Assembly: GCA_019309045.1 (NCBI GenBank)
Contig: JAFDGZ010000003.1
Location: 1-64,000, forward strand
Direction: 5' to 3'
Source of the DNA: Deltaproteobacteria bacterium
Lineage (GTDB): Bacteria; Desulfobacterota; Syntrophobacteria; BM002
DNA length: 64,000 nt
The notes beneath the pieces are model-generated. The model was not told the origin of the DNA, ran no database searches, and was given only the letters and a program-made list of their open reading frames with translations. Each line of letters starts with the position of its first letter. Position 1 is the first letter of the stretch. The position numbers were made by a program, and so were the translations under genes. Below are positions 55,801 to 64,000 of the stretch, piece by piece.

Positions 55801-57303
55801 GAATTCACCCATCTCATACCCCAGGAGTTCGTGGAAACGTTCGGAGTACCAGGCCTTGCCAGTTTCTAGCCGCAGATCCCAGATGCCAGCGCCAGCCCCT
55901 TTCACTGCCAGGGCAAAGCGCTCTTCACTTTCAGAAAGCTCAGCAGTTCGCTGTTCTACTATGTGCTCCAATTCCTCATGAGATTTCCGCAAATCACGAG
56001 CTGCCTTTTTTTCAACCAGAACTGCCAGGAAAAGCGAAAAGAGAGCGAGAAAGACGGTAATTGCCAGCACAGTGACGATCACCCGCCGCATGGTGTAATA
56101 GGTACTCAGGGCTTCAGACTTGTCGATCTTCGTAGCCAGGCCGATCCCCAGATGATCATCCCATGTCCAGGCGCCAAATACCGGCACGCCCCTGTAGTCC
56201 CGGTATCCTTCTATGTTGACACCTTTTTTGCCTTTGGTGGCCTGGGCAGCCATAAATGTCAGGGGCTGCTGATAGCGCGGCACCGAAGGAGTGTAGCCTT
56301 TGAGCAGGTTGCCTCCAGGGTCACGCAAGCTGACGGACAGTATGGCCATCTGGTCCTCCCTGAGCAGTCCAATTCTCCGCAATTGTGCTTCAAAACGACT
56401 CTCAGAGAGCAGCTTTCCATATCTATCAAAGGCATATGTTTCGCCGGTTTTGCCAAGCTCCCACATTTGTAGCAATCTGGTAAAATCTTTAAAGGGGTCC
56501 ACTCTTCTGGCAACCACGGCAATTACTTCACCTCGAGCATTTCTTATTGGTGCAGCAAAAAACATAGCTTGCACACTTACCCAGGTATCATCAGCCGCTG
56601 ACTCAGACAGCAGATCCGCCCACACGGGAGGCACCATTACCGTTTCACCCTGAAAAGCTCGGTGCAAAAGGTCCAATGCTTGAAAGGCGAGCAAATTCTT
56701 GTCACCTATATTTGCATCGTACATTGACGCTATGTTAACGAAATCAGGAGAAATAACACAAAATCCTGCTTGACCGAATCGATTTCTATGTCTCCTGAAA
56801 AAGGCTCGCATTTCAGTCAATTCTTTGCTTTCGAGCAAATTTTTCTTGCTTCGGGGCACCATGAGTTGTAATTGCACGAGGGTGATCAGCCGGGGATCTT
56901 TTGTGAGCTGCTGCACCTGCTCTTTCTGAATTTCTGCCCAGAGATTTAGCGACTCCTGAGTCGACTCGACAATTACTGGTAAAGATTCTGCTATGTTCGT
57001 CCTGACTCTTTGCTCAACCCGCTGAAGTGCCACCCAGGCAACAGTGATCACCAGGACGATGAAACAAATTGCGAATATCACCACAAGGGTCAGCGCATCA
57101 CTCGAGCCGCACTGAGACATGAGGCTTCTCCTGGGTCCTGCTTTCAAGAGCCAGTAACCCAGCAGGATGACGCCGAAGGCAACCACGAAGGGAAGACCTG
57201 CGAGCAAAACAGCCCCTCTTTCATCTGGAATATTGGCCCAGCTAAACAGCAGGGTAAGGAGCAGAATAATTGTACAGATGACTCCTATGGACAGGGCACG
57301 CAT
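52864..57303 (-). CDS. Hybrid sensor histidine kinase (Cache, two PAS, HisKA, HATPase, two REC, HPt)
   Basis: A 1479-residue BarA-like phosphorelay kinase. N-terminal hydrophobic segments (about residues 1-100) and an extracytoplasmic Cache-like sensor (about 100-390) end at [20 protein letters not shown]. Two PAS domains follow (first [20 protein letters not shown]; second [20 protein letters not shown]). HisKA has the phospho-His in [11 protein letters not shown]; HATPase has [11 protein letters not shown] and [14 protein letters not shown]1 has [12 protein letters not shown] and REC2 [13 protein letters not shown]. The HPt His is in [17 protein letters not shown] response regulator with output domain is not adjacent. 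The start at 57303 follows GGGAGAA. Confidence 0.94.
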   Translation of the reverse strand: MRALSIGVICTIILLLTLLFSWANIPDERGAVLLAGLPFVVAFGVILLGYWLLKAGPRRSLMSQCGSSDALTLVVIFAICFIVLVITVAWVALQRVEQRVRTNIAESLPVIVESTQESLNLWAEIQKEQVQQLTKDPRLITLVQLQLMVPRSKKNLLESKELTEMRAFFRRHRNRFGQAGFCVISPDFVNIASMYDANIGDKNLLAFQALDLLHRAFQGETVMVPPVWADLLSESAADDTWVSVQAMFFAAPIRNARGEVIAVVARRVDPFKDFTRLLQMWELGKTGETYAFDRYGKLLSESRFEAQLRRIGLLREDQMAILSVSLRDPGGNLLKGYTPSVPRYQQPLTFMAAQATKGKKGVNIEGYRDYRGVPVFGAWTWDDHLGIGLATKIDKSEALSTYYTMRRVIVTVLAITVFLALFSLFLAVLVEKKAARDLRKSHEELEHIVEQRTAELSESEERFALAVKGAGAGIWDLRLETGKAWYSERFHELLGYEMGEFGDTFSAWEESLHPDDRQAALAALQEHLEKRTPYFAEFRLRCKSGEYRWFRATGQALWDEDGKPLRMAGAIVDIEDRKHAQDQLRKLSRATENSPASVVITNKHGVIEYVNAKFTEVTGYTSEEALGQNPRILKSGKHDRQFYQELWRTILSGKIWRGEFQNRKKNGEIYWESSSIAPVFDEEGEITHFVAVKSDISDRKKMEEELIQARIAADNANKSKSEFLANMSHEIRTPMNAVIGMAHLALKTDLTPKQRDYLTKIESSAKSLLGIINDILDFSKIEAGKLDMEEVDFNLDSVLDNLANLITVKAQEKEDLEVLFSTASEVPKFLVGDPMRLGQVLLNLSNNAVKFTDSGEIVVSTEVVNLEKDKVTLKFSVRDTGVGLNQEQIDRLFQPFSQADTSTTRKYGGTGLGLTISQRLVEMMGGEIWVESEPGQGSTFHFTATFGLGQEVEKKRFVPPTGLRGTRVLVIDDNPTSRRIFREMLQSFSFQVTLAVSGEEGLAEIDKRATSQPFELVIMDWKMPGMDGIETARRIKRNPRLQKIPPIILVTAYGREEVIQEAERAGLDGFLLKPVSPSVLLDTIMESMGAESMRTVTAHHRRREEVEALENIRGAQVLLVDDNAINQQIAQEILEGAGLKVTVADNGQEAVNAVQEKEYDVILMDLQMPVMDGFEATRKIRSSRAEIRDIPIIAMTAHAMKGDREKCLEAGMNDHVTKPIDPEQLFAALVRWIKRQEIAAPVEDADQLKSVSDSAPHEAGAAEPAADGEEFLPDSLPGFDIGAGLARLQGNMRLYRKLLLDFSNSYAEAATEISEALAANDLDRAHHLVHSLKGVAGNLSAVELHAAAVEMEKLIKKGGKEETADSAEIEQKTAALEQALEKTLRSVQTLTPAAKEPDAESAQEIAIMLSAELAGEICSRLRQAAEMGDVMELTAVAEYLESRSESLAPISGRISKMAEEFDFEGISELADALEESSSE

Positions 57304-57505
57304 CTTGTTCTCCCAAAATGTGTACATCGATACATTTCTTACAACCGCAAAAGAATACCTGCAATGTAAAGATTTATAAAGAGGAAATAAGTGCAGCCCG
57401 GCTGGTCCTGTCAGATAAGCGTCCTATTTCAACGTCTTCGCTTTTACTTCGGCGGCTGGGAAGAATTGCTTGACATCTTGATGCAGAACATCTACATTTA
57501 AATGC

Positions 57506-57742
57506 ATGAAACGGACAACTTTGACGATTGATGAAGACCTGTTGAAACAGCTCAAGCAGAATGCAGCGAGTGAGGGTAAAACTTTGGCTGCCCTGGTGAA
57601 CGATCTCCTGCGACACTCCCTTGCCAGCCGGTCACAGCAACGAGATTACAAGCTGGATCTGGAGGGCTGGGATGCTGAGCTCCAGCCTGGCGTTGACATT
57701 CTGGATCGTGACAAGCTCTTCGACCTCATGAATGGCCGGTGA
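57506..57742 (+). CDS. VapB-like antitoxin
   Basis: A 78-residue RHH protein: KRTTLTIDEDLLKQLKQNAA then EGKTLAALVNDLLRHSL, with a C-terminal toxin-binding tail (DILDRDKLFDLMNGR). It lies 3 bases before the PIN-domain toxin gene, a standard vapBC order. It would bind VapC and repress the operon. Confidence 0.9.
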   Translation: MKRTTLTIDEDLLKQLKQNAASEGKTLAALVNDLLRHSLASRSQQRDYKLDLEGWDAELQPGVDILDRDKLFDLMNGR

Positions 57743-57745
57743 CCC

Positions 57746-58177
57746 GTGGTGGCAATCGATACCAATATTCTGGTGTATGCAGAGATCCGGTCCAGCGCAC
57801 ATCATCAGACTGCCAGGCAGATTCTCAAGGAATTGGCAGAGGCCAGCCATCCTTGGGCCATTCCCTGGCCATGCGTGTATGAGTTCCTTCGAGTGGTAAC
57901 TCATCCGCGAGTCTATCACCCAGTCATTCCTCTAGACTTAGTACTGAGGGATCTGGGCAGAATACTGAATTCCCCCACCTTGGTATTGCTTCATGAAACC
58001 CCGAATCATCAAAACATTATGTTGGCAGTTATAAAAGAGGCGGGCGTAACCGGCAACCTCATTCATGATGCCCATATAGCCGCCCTCTGCCTGGAACATG
58101 GAATCAGCGAACTCATCAGCGGAGACCGTGATTTCAGTCGTTTCTCTTCACTGAAAGTTAGGAACCCTTTTCATTAA
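57746..58177 (+). CDS. VapC PIN-domain ribonuclease toxin
   Basis: A 143-residue PIN protein. Acidic residues expected for Mg2+ are in VAIDTNILVYAE, CVYEFLRVVTHPR, LIHDAHIAALCLEHGI and ELISGDRDFSRF. VapC enzymes cut tRNAs or rRNA. It starts with GTG at 57746, coupled to the antitoxin. Confidence 0.93.
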   Translation: MVAIDTNILVYAEIRSSAHHQTARQILKELAEASHPWAIPWPCVYEFLRVVTHPRVYHPVIPLDLVLRDLGRILNSPTLVLLHETPNHQNIMLAVIKEAGVTGNLIHDAHIAALCLEHGISELISGDRDFSRFSSLKVRNPFH

Positions 58178-58231
58178 TTTTCTCTGATTTTTTCGCTTCT
58201 TTTGCTTCCTTCCCTAAGATTGAATAAAATA

Positions 58232-58255
58232 AAGCCCTCTTGCTGCTGAGGGCTT
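58232..58255 (-). terminator. Terminator of tRNA-Gln
   Basis: AAGCCCTC (58232-58239) pairs perfectly with GAGGGCTT (58248-58255). On the minus strand it is followed by TATTTTATTC. It lies 10 bases after the tRNA CCA end. Confidence 0.8.
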
Positions 58256-58264
58256 CATTGGCCT

Positions 58265-58338
58265 TGGCTCGGGGGCGTGGATTCGAACCACGGTTAGAGG
58301 TTCCAAAGACCCCTGTCCTACCCCTAGACGACCCCCGA
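58265..58338 (-). tRNA. tRNA-Gln (anticodon TTG)
   Basis: On the minus strand a full cloverleaf with encoded CCA. The 7-bp acceptor TCGGGGG/CCCCCGA is closed by discriminator G and CCA. D arm GTCTAGGGGTAGGAC; anticodon stem GGGGT/ACCTC with loop CTTTGGA, so the anticodon is TTG (Gln, CAA); T arm CGTGG-TTCGAAT-CCACG. It is 71 bases plus CCA. Confidence 0.95.
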
Positions 58339-58443
58339 ACAGAACTCACATATTGTACTCGCTTTTCGGCTCAAGACAAGCTGAAATATATCAAAAAAGT
58401 TTGCCTGCAGAGTGTTCACAGAAGACCAGATCATGCCAATAGG

Positions 58444-58635
58444 TTACTTATTCCCTTTGCGGCTGAAAAATCGAAAGAGAAACTCTTCATCTTTGGGTGA
58501 AAGGCCAAACTTTTGCGCGGCCTTTTCAATCATGCTGGTCAGTGAACCGCATTTTTCAGGCTCATACTGCCGTTTATCAGAAATCCACTGCACCGCCTTG
58601 CGGACGTTTGCCCCTTGAGGTGTAATATCCTCCAT
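58444..58635 (-). CDS. Small hypothetical protein
   Basis: A 63-residue charged helical protein: MEDITPQGANVRKAVQWISD then SMIEKAAQKFGLSPKDEEFLFRFFSRKG. The start ATG is at 58635 with AGGA upstream. The family is not named, but the compact, well-composed sequence and the ribosome binding site support a gene. It lies 52 bases after the HNH gene in the same direction and may belong to that cluster. Confidence 0.7.
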   Translation of the reverse strand: MEDITPQGANVRKAVQWISDKRQYEPEKCGSLTSMIEKAAQKFGLSPKDEEFLFRFFSRKGNK

Positions 58636-58687
58636 AAAATTCCTTTCCTGTCGCAGGTTTCTCGCTCATTCGAGTATCGGCCTGCCT

Positions 58688-59002
58688 CTACTCTTTACTG
58701 TTGGCGTCCACCTCATCAGCGAAACCACGAAGGTAATCCTCCCATTCTACAGGAAGCAGGTACTTCTTTTTGGTGTTGCATTCTTTACAGACCGCGGCCA
58801 CATTACCCTTGGTTGTCTTGCCGCCGCGAATAATTGGCACTATATGATCCATGGTTAAATCTCCGGGGTCGAAACGTCGGCCACAGTAGTGGCAAATGCC
58901 TCTGGCAAGGCGCTGCCGCCACCAACGGCTCTTGCGCAACTCTCTCGCCTTGGCGCGCTCTTTTCTTATTTCCTGCTCAGTTACTGTAATGATAAATGAC
59001 AT
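58688..59002 (-). CDS. HNH endonuclease
   Basis: A 104-residue HNH nuclease. The zinc ribbon is CHYCGRRFDPGD and CKECNTKKK; the HNH core is LTMDHIVPIIRGGKTTKGNVAAVC (catalytic His in MDHI, Asn in GNV). It is preceded by a basic helix (KERAKARELRKSRWWRQRLARG). The ATG at 59002 has AAGGTG upstream; a GTG at 59011 overlaps the stop of the upstream gene. It is coupled to the Ntn hydrolase gene. It might cut DNA in concert with the SbcD/YhaN pair, but such genes are also often solitary. Confidence 0.87.
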   Translation of the reverse strand: MSFIITVTEQEIRKERAKARELRKSRWWRQRLARGICHYCGRRFDPGDLTMDHIVPIIRGGKTTKGNVAAVCKECNTKKKYLLPVEWEDYLRGFADEVDANSKE

Positions 59003-59007
59003 ACGGC

Positions 59008-59646
59008 TCACACCTTTGGCTCAACCAGGGTAAATCCTTCAGGAGTAACAGTGCCCAGGCGGAAGGGCGGTCCCACTCCGTGCCCAGCATCTGCCATTTG
59101 AGCCAGAAACTGCTGGGCAAAATCAAGCAGCTCCGCTAGAGGCCGCTTCTCTTCACACAATTTCAGCAGCCGCATCTCCCCTGAGAGAGTTCGCGGAATG
59201 GCCACACACATCCCGAACCTAATCTGCTGCAGAGGCAGACTAGATGCCTCGGAGCCCCACAGGACCAGTTGATATGGCTGGCTGCCCTTCTTGAAAGAAT
59301 AGCCGCCTACCAGAAAAAAAATTCTCTGCAATTCTTCGTTTTTTCTGGTCAATCCGGGGTTGTCAAGCAGGTACTCCCTGTATTGCAGGTTCAAGTATGG
59401 CCCAGCAACTGAAGTGATGCTTTCGATGTCCACCAGTCCTCGGCGGCCCACATAGCGCTGCAATGATCGGCTCAGCTCCACGCTGATGCCCATGCCGCCA
59501 CTGACGACGAAGGCATGACTGCCGAGAGAAAACAATTTATCCACCGGGAAATGCACAACCTCTTCGTTTGTATCCACGGCAGTGGCCATGCTGTCAGTGG
59601 CTACCATGATCCCCTCCGGGGTGATGCCGCTCAATATCTGGGTCAT
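59008..59646 (-). CDS. Proteasome-like Ntn hydrolase with Thr1-Asp17-Lys triad
   Basis: A 212-residue protein beginning MTQILSGITPEGIMVATDSMAT. Removal of Met would expose Thr1; Asp17 (ATDSMAT) is at the proteasome beta position and Lys36 (PVDKLFSLG) is near the expected Lys33. AFVVSGGMGISVELSRSL matches the G-G/A-x-x-D strand region of 20S-type subunits. No propeptide is present, as in HslV. It is therefore a likely self-compartmentalising protease subunit, but it is diverged from HslV and 20S beta, and no ATPase partner is adjacent. It starts 12 bases after the YhaN-like gene. Confidence 0.7.
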   Translation of the reverse strand: MTQILSGITPEGIMVATDSMATAVDTNEEVVHFPVDKLFSLGSHAFVVSGGMGISVELSRSLQRYVGRRGLVDIESITSVAGPYLNLQYREYLLDNPGLTRKNEELQRIFFLVGGYSFKKGSQPYQLVLWGSEASSLPLQQIRFGMCVAIPRTLSGEMRLLKLCEEKRPLAELLDFAQQFLAQMADAGHGVGPPFRLGTVTPEGFTLVEPKV

Positions 59647-59657
59647 AGTCCTCCAAT

Positions 59658-62600
59658 CTAGTTCAGCTCATTCATTTGTCTGTGATCACCCGAAAGGCAC
59701 TCTCCTTCCTGCAACTGCCACACGGACACGCTGTCGTCGAGATTCCTTATGAGTGCAACCGTTTCCGGGTGACAGGTAAAAAAGAGTATCTGGTTCTCGG
59801 AGGCCAACTCGAACATGGCCCTGGCAGCGGCAGCAGCCCTTTCGGGATCGAAGTTTACCAGGATATCGTCCATGACGACAGGTAGAGGGCGAGCCCGCCT
59901 CCCAAATTCTTTAATGTAGCCAAAACGTAGAGAGAGGTAAAGCTGTTCTGCAGTGCCGCGACTCAAAGTGAGCAAATCGTTTTGCTTGCCACCGGCTTGC
60001 ATCACCCTGATTCGTTCTTCCCCGGAGGGCGCCAGGATTTTTTTATATCTGCCTCCTGTGATGGTGCGAAAGAATTTCTCTGATTCCCGGACTACCGGCT
60101 GTTTTCTTTCAGTTTCGTAGACCTGGCGTGCTCTTCTCAAGAAGTGCAGTCCAAGGGCCAACACACTCCACTCACGTGCCGCCTCTGTGAGCGAGGATAT
60201 GAGTTCACTGCGTTTTTGTCGTAACAGCGCCAGCTCTTCTGCCGTTTCCAATCTTTGCTTCCTCTCATCCAGGCGGCCGAGTTGCTCACGCAACTGGCCA
60301 ATCTCGTTTTCAAGAGCTGTCACTTCTCTTTGCTTTTGCTCCCGTTCGCTGCGCAGACTCTCGAGGGACGTCTGCCTGAGCTCATCCTGGAAAGCCTGTT
60401 GCTGTGGTCCTCTACCGCCAAGGTTTTCCAGACTGCTGAGGTGATGTCTGATCTCCGCCACAACTCTCGATCTCTCCTCGAAGACCCTTGCTCGCTGCCG
60501 AAACACCTTCTCTTCGCTGCAGCCCCCCTCTGTGAACAGGTAGTGCAATTCTCTGTCCACTTCTGAAAGTTGAGTCTCAATCCGGGCAAGCTCATCGCTG
60601 GTTTCTCGAAGAGCCTCACTGATCTGTTCAGAACTCTGCTGGGCAGCCACTGCTTGCTCCAGTTCATGTATCATCCGGCTTATCATCGGTTCAATATCAA
60701 TAGCATGTCCACTTTCTACGCCCACCTGTTTGGCTGCAGCCAATACCATCTTTTCGTAAGAACTTACACTACCTGCCAGCGCTCGTTCCCTTTCTTCAAG
60801 ATCAGCCAGATTGCGAGCCTGTTGCCAGAGGGTGCGAACTCGCTCCATGACTTCCAGCGTACTCGAGGGTGAGAGGTCAGTGGCCAACCCCATCTGTTGC
60901 AGCCAGTGCCCCCATCGCCCTTCTGCCGCCTGGAGATCATTACGTGCTCGAGACAGAGCCTCTTCTCGGGCAGACAGCTCTTCCTGGCAGCGTTCGAGGT
61001 CTGCCTTCATCTCCTGGCAGCGATCTCGAACTCGCTGCCATTGTTGCAACAGTTCCTGGGCAGCCTTGAGGCTGACCTCCATTTTGTCTATTTCTTCTCT
61101 AGAGATATTGCCGCTCAAACCCAGAGCCAGGCATCTCTCTCGAAGTTCTCTTTCTCTTGCCTCGACTCGAGCTTGACAGTGCTTTTCTTCTCTAGTCAAA
61201 GTATCCAGTGTTCTTGCCACCTCCAGAAGCTCCGCCGTTGTCTGTTCTACCTGGGCTTTTTGCTGCCGCCGCTGCCACAAGACAACGGCAAGCCAGCAAC
61301 CGCTGAGTATAAGCCCCCCTATAGCCGCCAGCAGACCTGCAGCAAGATCCCCGTACCAGGCTGTTGTCCCCGTAACTGCAGCCGCAACAAGCACAACAAT
61401 GGCCACGGACCACAGGGGCAGCCAGCGGCTAGCCGCCAGTCTCTCCTGCAAGCGTTCTTGCTGGCCTCGAAAGTCAGCAACCCTTTCACGCAGGTGTTGC
61501 CAGCGCTGCCGCAACTCCTGCCGCGATCGCAAGATATTCCGGAGAGAGCGCAATTCAAGATGTCGCCGCCAGAGTTCGTCTGCCTCCTTCATTGGCGGCT
61601 CCGGCATCTGCGCCAGAGTCCTGTCAGCCTCCAGCACCTTGATGCGCATCTCTGCGACCGATTTCCTGGCGTGCTCTCTGCTTTGCTCTGCTCCCTGCTT
61701 TGCTTGGCGGACTATGTTGAGCTCTTCCTGGAAGCGACGCACTTTCTCTTTCGCCTCTATGGACCTGTCAAATTCGCTGATCCTGGCCAGGTTCCACTCG
61801 GGACCCAGGGCTCTGAGATCTTCAGCCAGGGCCTCTCTCTCTTTTTTCAGGCGGAGTCGAAGTTCAAGCAATTCTTTTCTGGAAGAGACAAAACTGTCAA
61901 AACCTCTCTCCAGCAGTCGGATGGCTTCTGCTGCTGCCAGCCATTTCTCGTAATCCGGTATGGAATGAAGTTTCTCCTTCAACTGCTTGATTTTTTCCAG
62001 CATTTCATGCTGTCGAGGTTGGAGCACCTGCTTTCTTTCCTGCAGTCTTTCCAGACGGTGAATGCCATCCTCGGGAAAATCTTCTATTTCTGGCAGGTCT
62101 GCAAGTCGTTCTCGCAACCCTTCCATTGCTACCCAGTGCTCCCAGCCAGCCTCCAACAGTTTCAGTCGCTCCAGTCTCTGGCGTTTCCGCCGCAGCTTCT
62201 CTTCCAGTACCTCGACACGTTCAGCACTCTGCACCAGCTGCAGGCAGAGGGTATCATAGAGGTCCACTTCAGCTATCTCTCGCTTGATAGCCTGTTCCAC
62301 CTGCCCGAGTTCTTTGAACAACTGGTTGATAACGGGCTTCTTGCCTCCTGGTTTAAAGAGGTTTCCCAACGAGCCCTGGAGCTTTTTTTCCACAGCTGCC
62401 AGCGACACCTGGCCAACGCCGGTGCCTGCGCTGTAGATGGCAGCCCTAACTGCTTGACTGTTGAGCGACTCGAACCGCTGCAGTTCGTTGAGACTGAAGG
62501 CAAACACTGAACGGAAGAGATCTTCGGTAGCTGCGCCAGTGAGTTGCCGTAGAATTTCCTCGCCTCCTTCGCTGCCGTCAGGCAGCAGTACTGTGACCGG

Positions 62601-62882
62601 ACCTCGTTTGGGGCCGTAGTAGCGCGAAACCACGTACAGATTGCCCTCGTTGTCTATAAGATGCAGACGGCCTCCATGACGGCCGCCAGACAGGGGTGGA
62701 TAGAGATTCTCACGACGCTGGCCTGGTGGAAAGCCAAAGAGCATCGTTCTCAGGAAGGCAAGCAGGGTAGTCTTGCCAGACTCATTTTTTCCAGCAAATA
62801 CATTCAATCCTGGCGACAGGCCGGAGACATCCAGATTGCAGAAAACTCCAAAGCCGTCTATATGCCAGCCAGTGAATCTCAT
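59658..62882 (-). CDS. YhaN/SbcC-like SMC-family ATPase
   Basis: A 1074-residue ATPase. Walker A is GKNESGKTT (31-39), with long coiled coils on both sides of a hydrophobic pair (WSVAIVVLVAAAVTG and AAIGGLILSGCWLAVVLW) near residue 475-530. The signature LSRGTAEQLYLSLRFGY and Walker B VVMDDILVNFD lie near the C-terminus. The membrane-like pair within the coil is typical of the YhaN group. It overlaps the SbcD-like gene by 4 bases (ATGA) and should form an Mre11-Rad50-like DNA end-processing complex. Confidence 0.9.
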   Translation of the reverse strand: MRFTGWHIDGFGVFCNLDVSGLSPGLNVFAGKNESGKTTLLAFLRTMLFGFPPGQRRENLYPPLSGGRHGGRLHLIDNEGNLYVVSRYYGPKRGPVTVLLPDGSEGGEEILRQLTGAATEDLFRSVFAFSLNELQRFESLNSQAVRAAIYSAGTGVGQVSLAAVEKKLQGSLGNLFKPGGKKPVINQLFKELGQVEQAIKREIAEVDLYDTLCLQLVQSAERVEVLEEKLRRKRQRLERLKLLEAGWEHWVAMEGLRERLADLPEIEDFPEDGIHRLERLQERKQVLQPRQHEMLEKIKQLKEKLHSIPDYEKWLAAAEAIRLLERGFDSFVSSRKELLELRLRLKKEREALAEDLRALGPEWNLARISEFDRSIEAKEKVRRFQEELNIVRQAKQGAEQSREHARKSVAEMRIKVLEADRTLAQMPEPPMKEADELWRRHLELRSLRNILRSRQELRQRWQHLRERVADFRGQQERLQERLAASRWLPLWSVAIVVLVAAAVTGTTAWYGDLAAGLLAAIGGLILSGCWLAVVLWQRRQQKAQVEQTTAELLEVARTLDTLTREEKHCQARVEARERELRERCLALGLSGNISREEIDKMEVSLKAAQELLQQWQRVRDRCQEMKADLERCQEELSAREEALSRARNDLQAAEGRWGHWLQQMGLATDLSPSSTLEVMERVRTLWQQARNLADLEERERALAGSVSSYEKMVLAAAKQVGVESGHAIDIEPMISRMIHELEQAVAAQQSSEQISEALRETSDELARIETQLSEVDRELHYLFTEGGCSEEKVFRQRARVFEERSRVVAEIRHHLSSLENLGGRGPQQQAFQDELRQTSLESLRSEREQKQREVTALENEIGQLREQLGRLDERKQRLETAEELALLRQKRSELISSLTEAAREWSVLALGLHFLRRARQVYETERKQPVVRESEKFFRTITGGRYKKILAPSGEERIRVMQAGGKQNDLLTLSRGTAEQLYLSLRFGYIKEFGRRARPLPVVMDDILVNFDPERAAAAARAMFELASENQILFFTCHPETVALIRNLDDSVSVWQLQEGECLSGDHRQMNELN

Positions 62883-64000
62883 TGGCCCTCCCCGCCTATC
62901 AGTTCATCGAGGCACAAGGTTTCCGCTTCCCTGATCATATCAACGAGCTCTTCTTGTTGGGGCATCTGCAGAAAGATTCGCCCGCGGCGGTCGTGGTAGA
63001 GTGACTGCAGTACTTCCAGAAGCCCTTTATAATCACCGCGATAAGATTCGATCACTCTGAGGGTTTCACCAATGAAGTCAGCAGCCTGTCGTCGGCTGGC
63101 AATGTCGATGGCGGGGCTGGTATGCCACACCAATTTTTCCACCCAGACCGGTTTTTCCTCTCTGAGGCCGGTTTCGCGGATCTGCTCGGTGAGGTCCTCC
63201 ACAAATCCCGGACGGCGCAGGCTGGCATGCAGTGGCCCACGGCCGACCAGGGTGATTCGAACAATGGCCGGCCGCGACTCCGCCTGGTCGCGGCTTTCTT
63301 CGCAGACCCTCTCCAGCGCCTCGACAAGCTCCACCTCCCGTTCGAGAGTAGATATATCAACCCTTTTGGACAACCAACGTACAGCGTCTACAGGTTCAAA
63401 GGTTACCTGCACCTGGCCGCTACTGTTTACCTCCACAAGAAAACAGCCTCGGGCTCCTGATTCGCGAATCTGGCGGCCCTGGGTATTGCCTGGATACCCG
63501 ATGAAAGGCTGGCTATGCATTAGTATTCGCTGGCGATGAACATGCCCCAGGGCCCAGTAATCAAGATCAGCGCTCTGAAGATCTGCTATGCTCCGCGGGG
63601 CATATGTCTCATGAGCCGGGTCTTCGCCCACGCTGCAATGAAAAAGAGCTATCTGAAAAGGCTCTCGGCCCATCCTCCGAAAGCCGAGACCAAAGGAACG
63701 ATCAATTTGGCTGTGCGGGTAGCTGATTCCGTGGATACGCACCAGAGGTTCACCTGCCACCGGCACCACTACTGACTCTAAATGCGGCCCGAAAACATAC
63801 ACTTCAGAAGGCCACTGCAGCGATGCAGACCAGCCATCCAGGGGATCATGGTTGCCGTGGCAGACAAAAGAGCGTATGCCGGCAGCTGCCAATTGCTGCA
63901 GCCCGGAGTTGAATTTCAGCTGTGCTCGCAGGCTGCGATCCCGACCATCGTACACGTCCCCGGCAACCAGGACAAAATCCACCTCTCTGCGCAAGGCAAG
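62879..64000 (-). CDS. SbcD/YhaO-like metallophosphoesterase nuclease (5'-truncated by window edge)
   Basis: At least 373 residues of a calcineurin-like nuclease. Metal-binding motifs present are VAGDVYDGRD, CHGNHDPLD and LGHVHRQ, but the first DxH strand lies beyond the window, so the true start is outside. The product would be the nuclease partner (Mre11-like) of the YhaN-like ATPase. The C-terminal half is long and helical, as in the YhaO group. Confidence 0.9.
   Translation of the reverse strand, partial: LALRREVDFVLVAGDVYDGRDRSLRAQLKFNSGLQQLAAAGIRSFVCHGNHDPLDGWSASLQWPSEVYVFGPHLESVVVPVAGEPLVRIHGISYPHSQIDRSFGLGFRRMGREPFQIALFHCSVGEDPAHETYAPRSIADLQSADLDYWALGHVHRQRILMHSQPFIGYPGNTQGRQIRESGARGCFLVEVNSSGQVQVTFEPVDAVRWLSKRVDISTLEREVELVEALERVCEESRDQAESRPAIVRITLVGRGPLHASLRRPGFVEDLTEQIRETGLREEKPVWVEKLVWHTSPAIDIASRRQAADFIGETLRVIESYRGDYKGLLEVLQSLYHDRRGRIFLQMPQQEELVDMIREAETLCLDELIGGEGQ

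Noticed and set aside
60897-62510. 537-codon plus-strand frame opposite the YhaN-like gene
   Set aside because: Shadow of the coiled-coil coding strand; its translation is low-complexity and lacks domain motifs.

Overview
The window reads as a chromosomal segment of a Gram-negative, probably anaerobic bacterium, most likely a member of the Desulfobacterota (former Deltaproteobacteria). This is inferred from gene content and order: a fused proline dehydrogenase/P5C dehydrogenase, two complete Liv-type amino-acid ABC transporters, indolepyruvate:ferredoxin oxidoreductase (IorAB) next to phenylacetate-CoA ligase, a hisC-cmk-rpsA-sppA run, FmdB-type zinc ribbons and a BarA-like hybrid kinase. No rRNA operon is present, so the taxonomic call is soft. 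One tRNA (Gln, TTG) is present. No prophage or CRISPR array was seen.

Layout. 1-3.0 kb: 3' part of putA and a DnaJ-domain gene. 3.7-12 kb: an accessory island with a secreted SpvB/FG-GAP/RHS polymorphic toxin, a probable immunity gene, RHS fragments, an ISL3 transposase remnant and a RelE/ParE toxin-antitoxin pair. 12-20 kb: prolyl-tRNA deacylase, ornithine-cyclodeaminase-like and DadA-like genes, convergent with a livHMGF-livK operon. 20-34 kb: a kinase-like gene divergent from an ATP-grasp gene, threonylcarbamoyl-AMP synthase, hisC-cmk-rpsA-sppA, a radical SAM gene, a small UPF0016 transporter, DUF364-prmA and several small zinc-ribbon or regulatory genes. 34-44.6 kb: livK-livHMGF-paaK-iorA-iorB, all on the minus strand. 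44.6-58.3 kb: divergent KptA-like gene, poly-gamma-glutamate hydrolase-like gene, a HelY/Ski2-like helicase, L-2-hydroxyglutarate oxidase, a 1479-residue hybrid kinase, a VapBC module and tRNA-Gln. 58.4-64 kb: SbcD-like nuclease (cut by the window end), YhaN-like SMC ATPase, a proteasome-like Ntn hydrolase and an HNH nuclease in one tight minus-strand cluster.

How the genes work together. The strongest new observation is upstream of the second Liv cluster. On the minus strand I read a sigma70-like promoter, a ribosome binding site, a 25-codon leader peptide with the control run GYYCYYY, a perfect 11-bp early hairpin (segments 1:2) and an intrinsic terminator (3:4). This is the architecture of ribosome-mediated transcription attenuation, with tyrosine as the sensed amino acid. 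It fits the genes downstream: an amino-acid ABC transporter, IorAB (aryl-pyruvates to aryl-acetyl-CoA) and an aryl-acetate CoA ligase. I infer an aromatic amino-acid uptake and oxidation regulon controlled by charged tRNA-Tyr. A second candidate system is the SbcD/YhaN/proteasome-like/HNH cluster, in which the Ntn hydrolase keeps a Thr1-Asp17-Lys triad.
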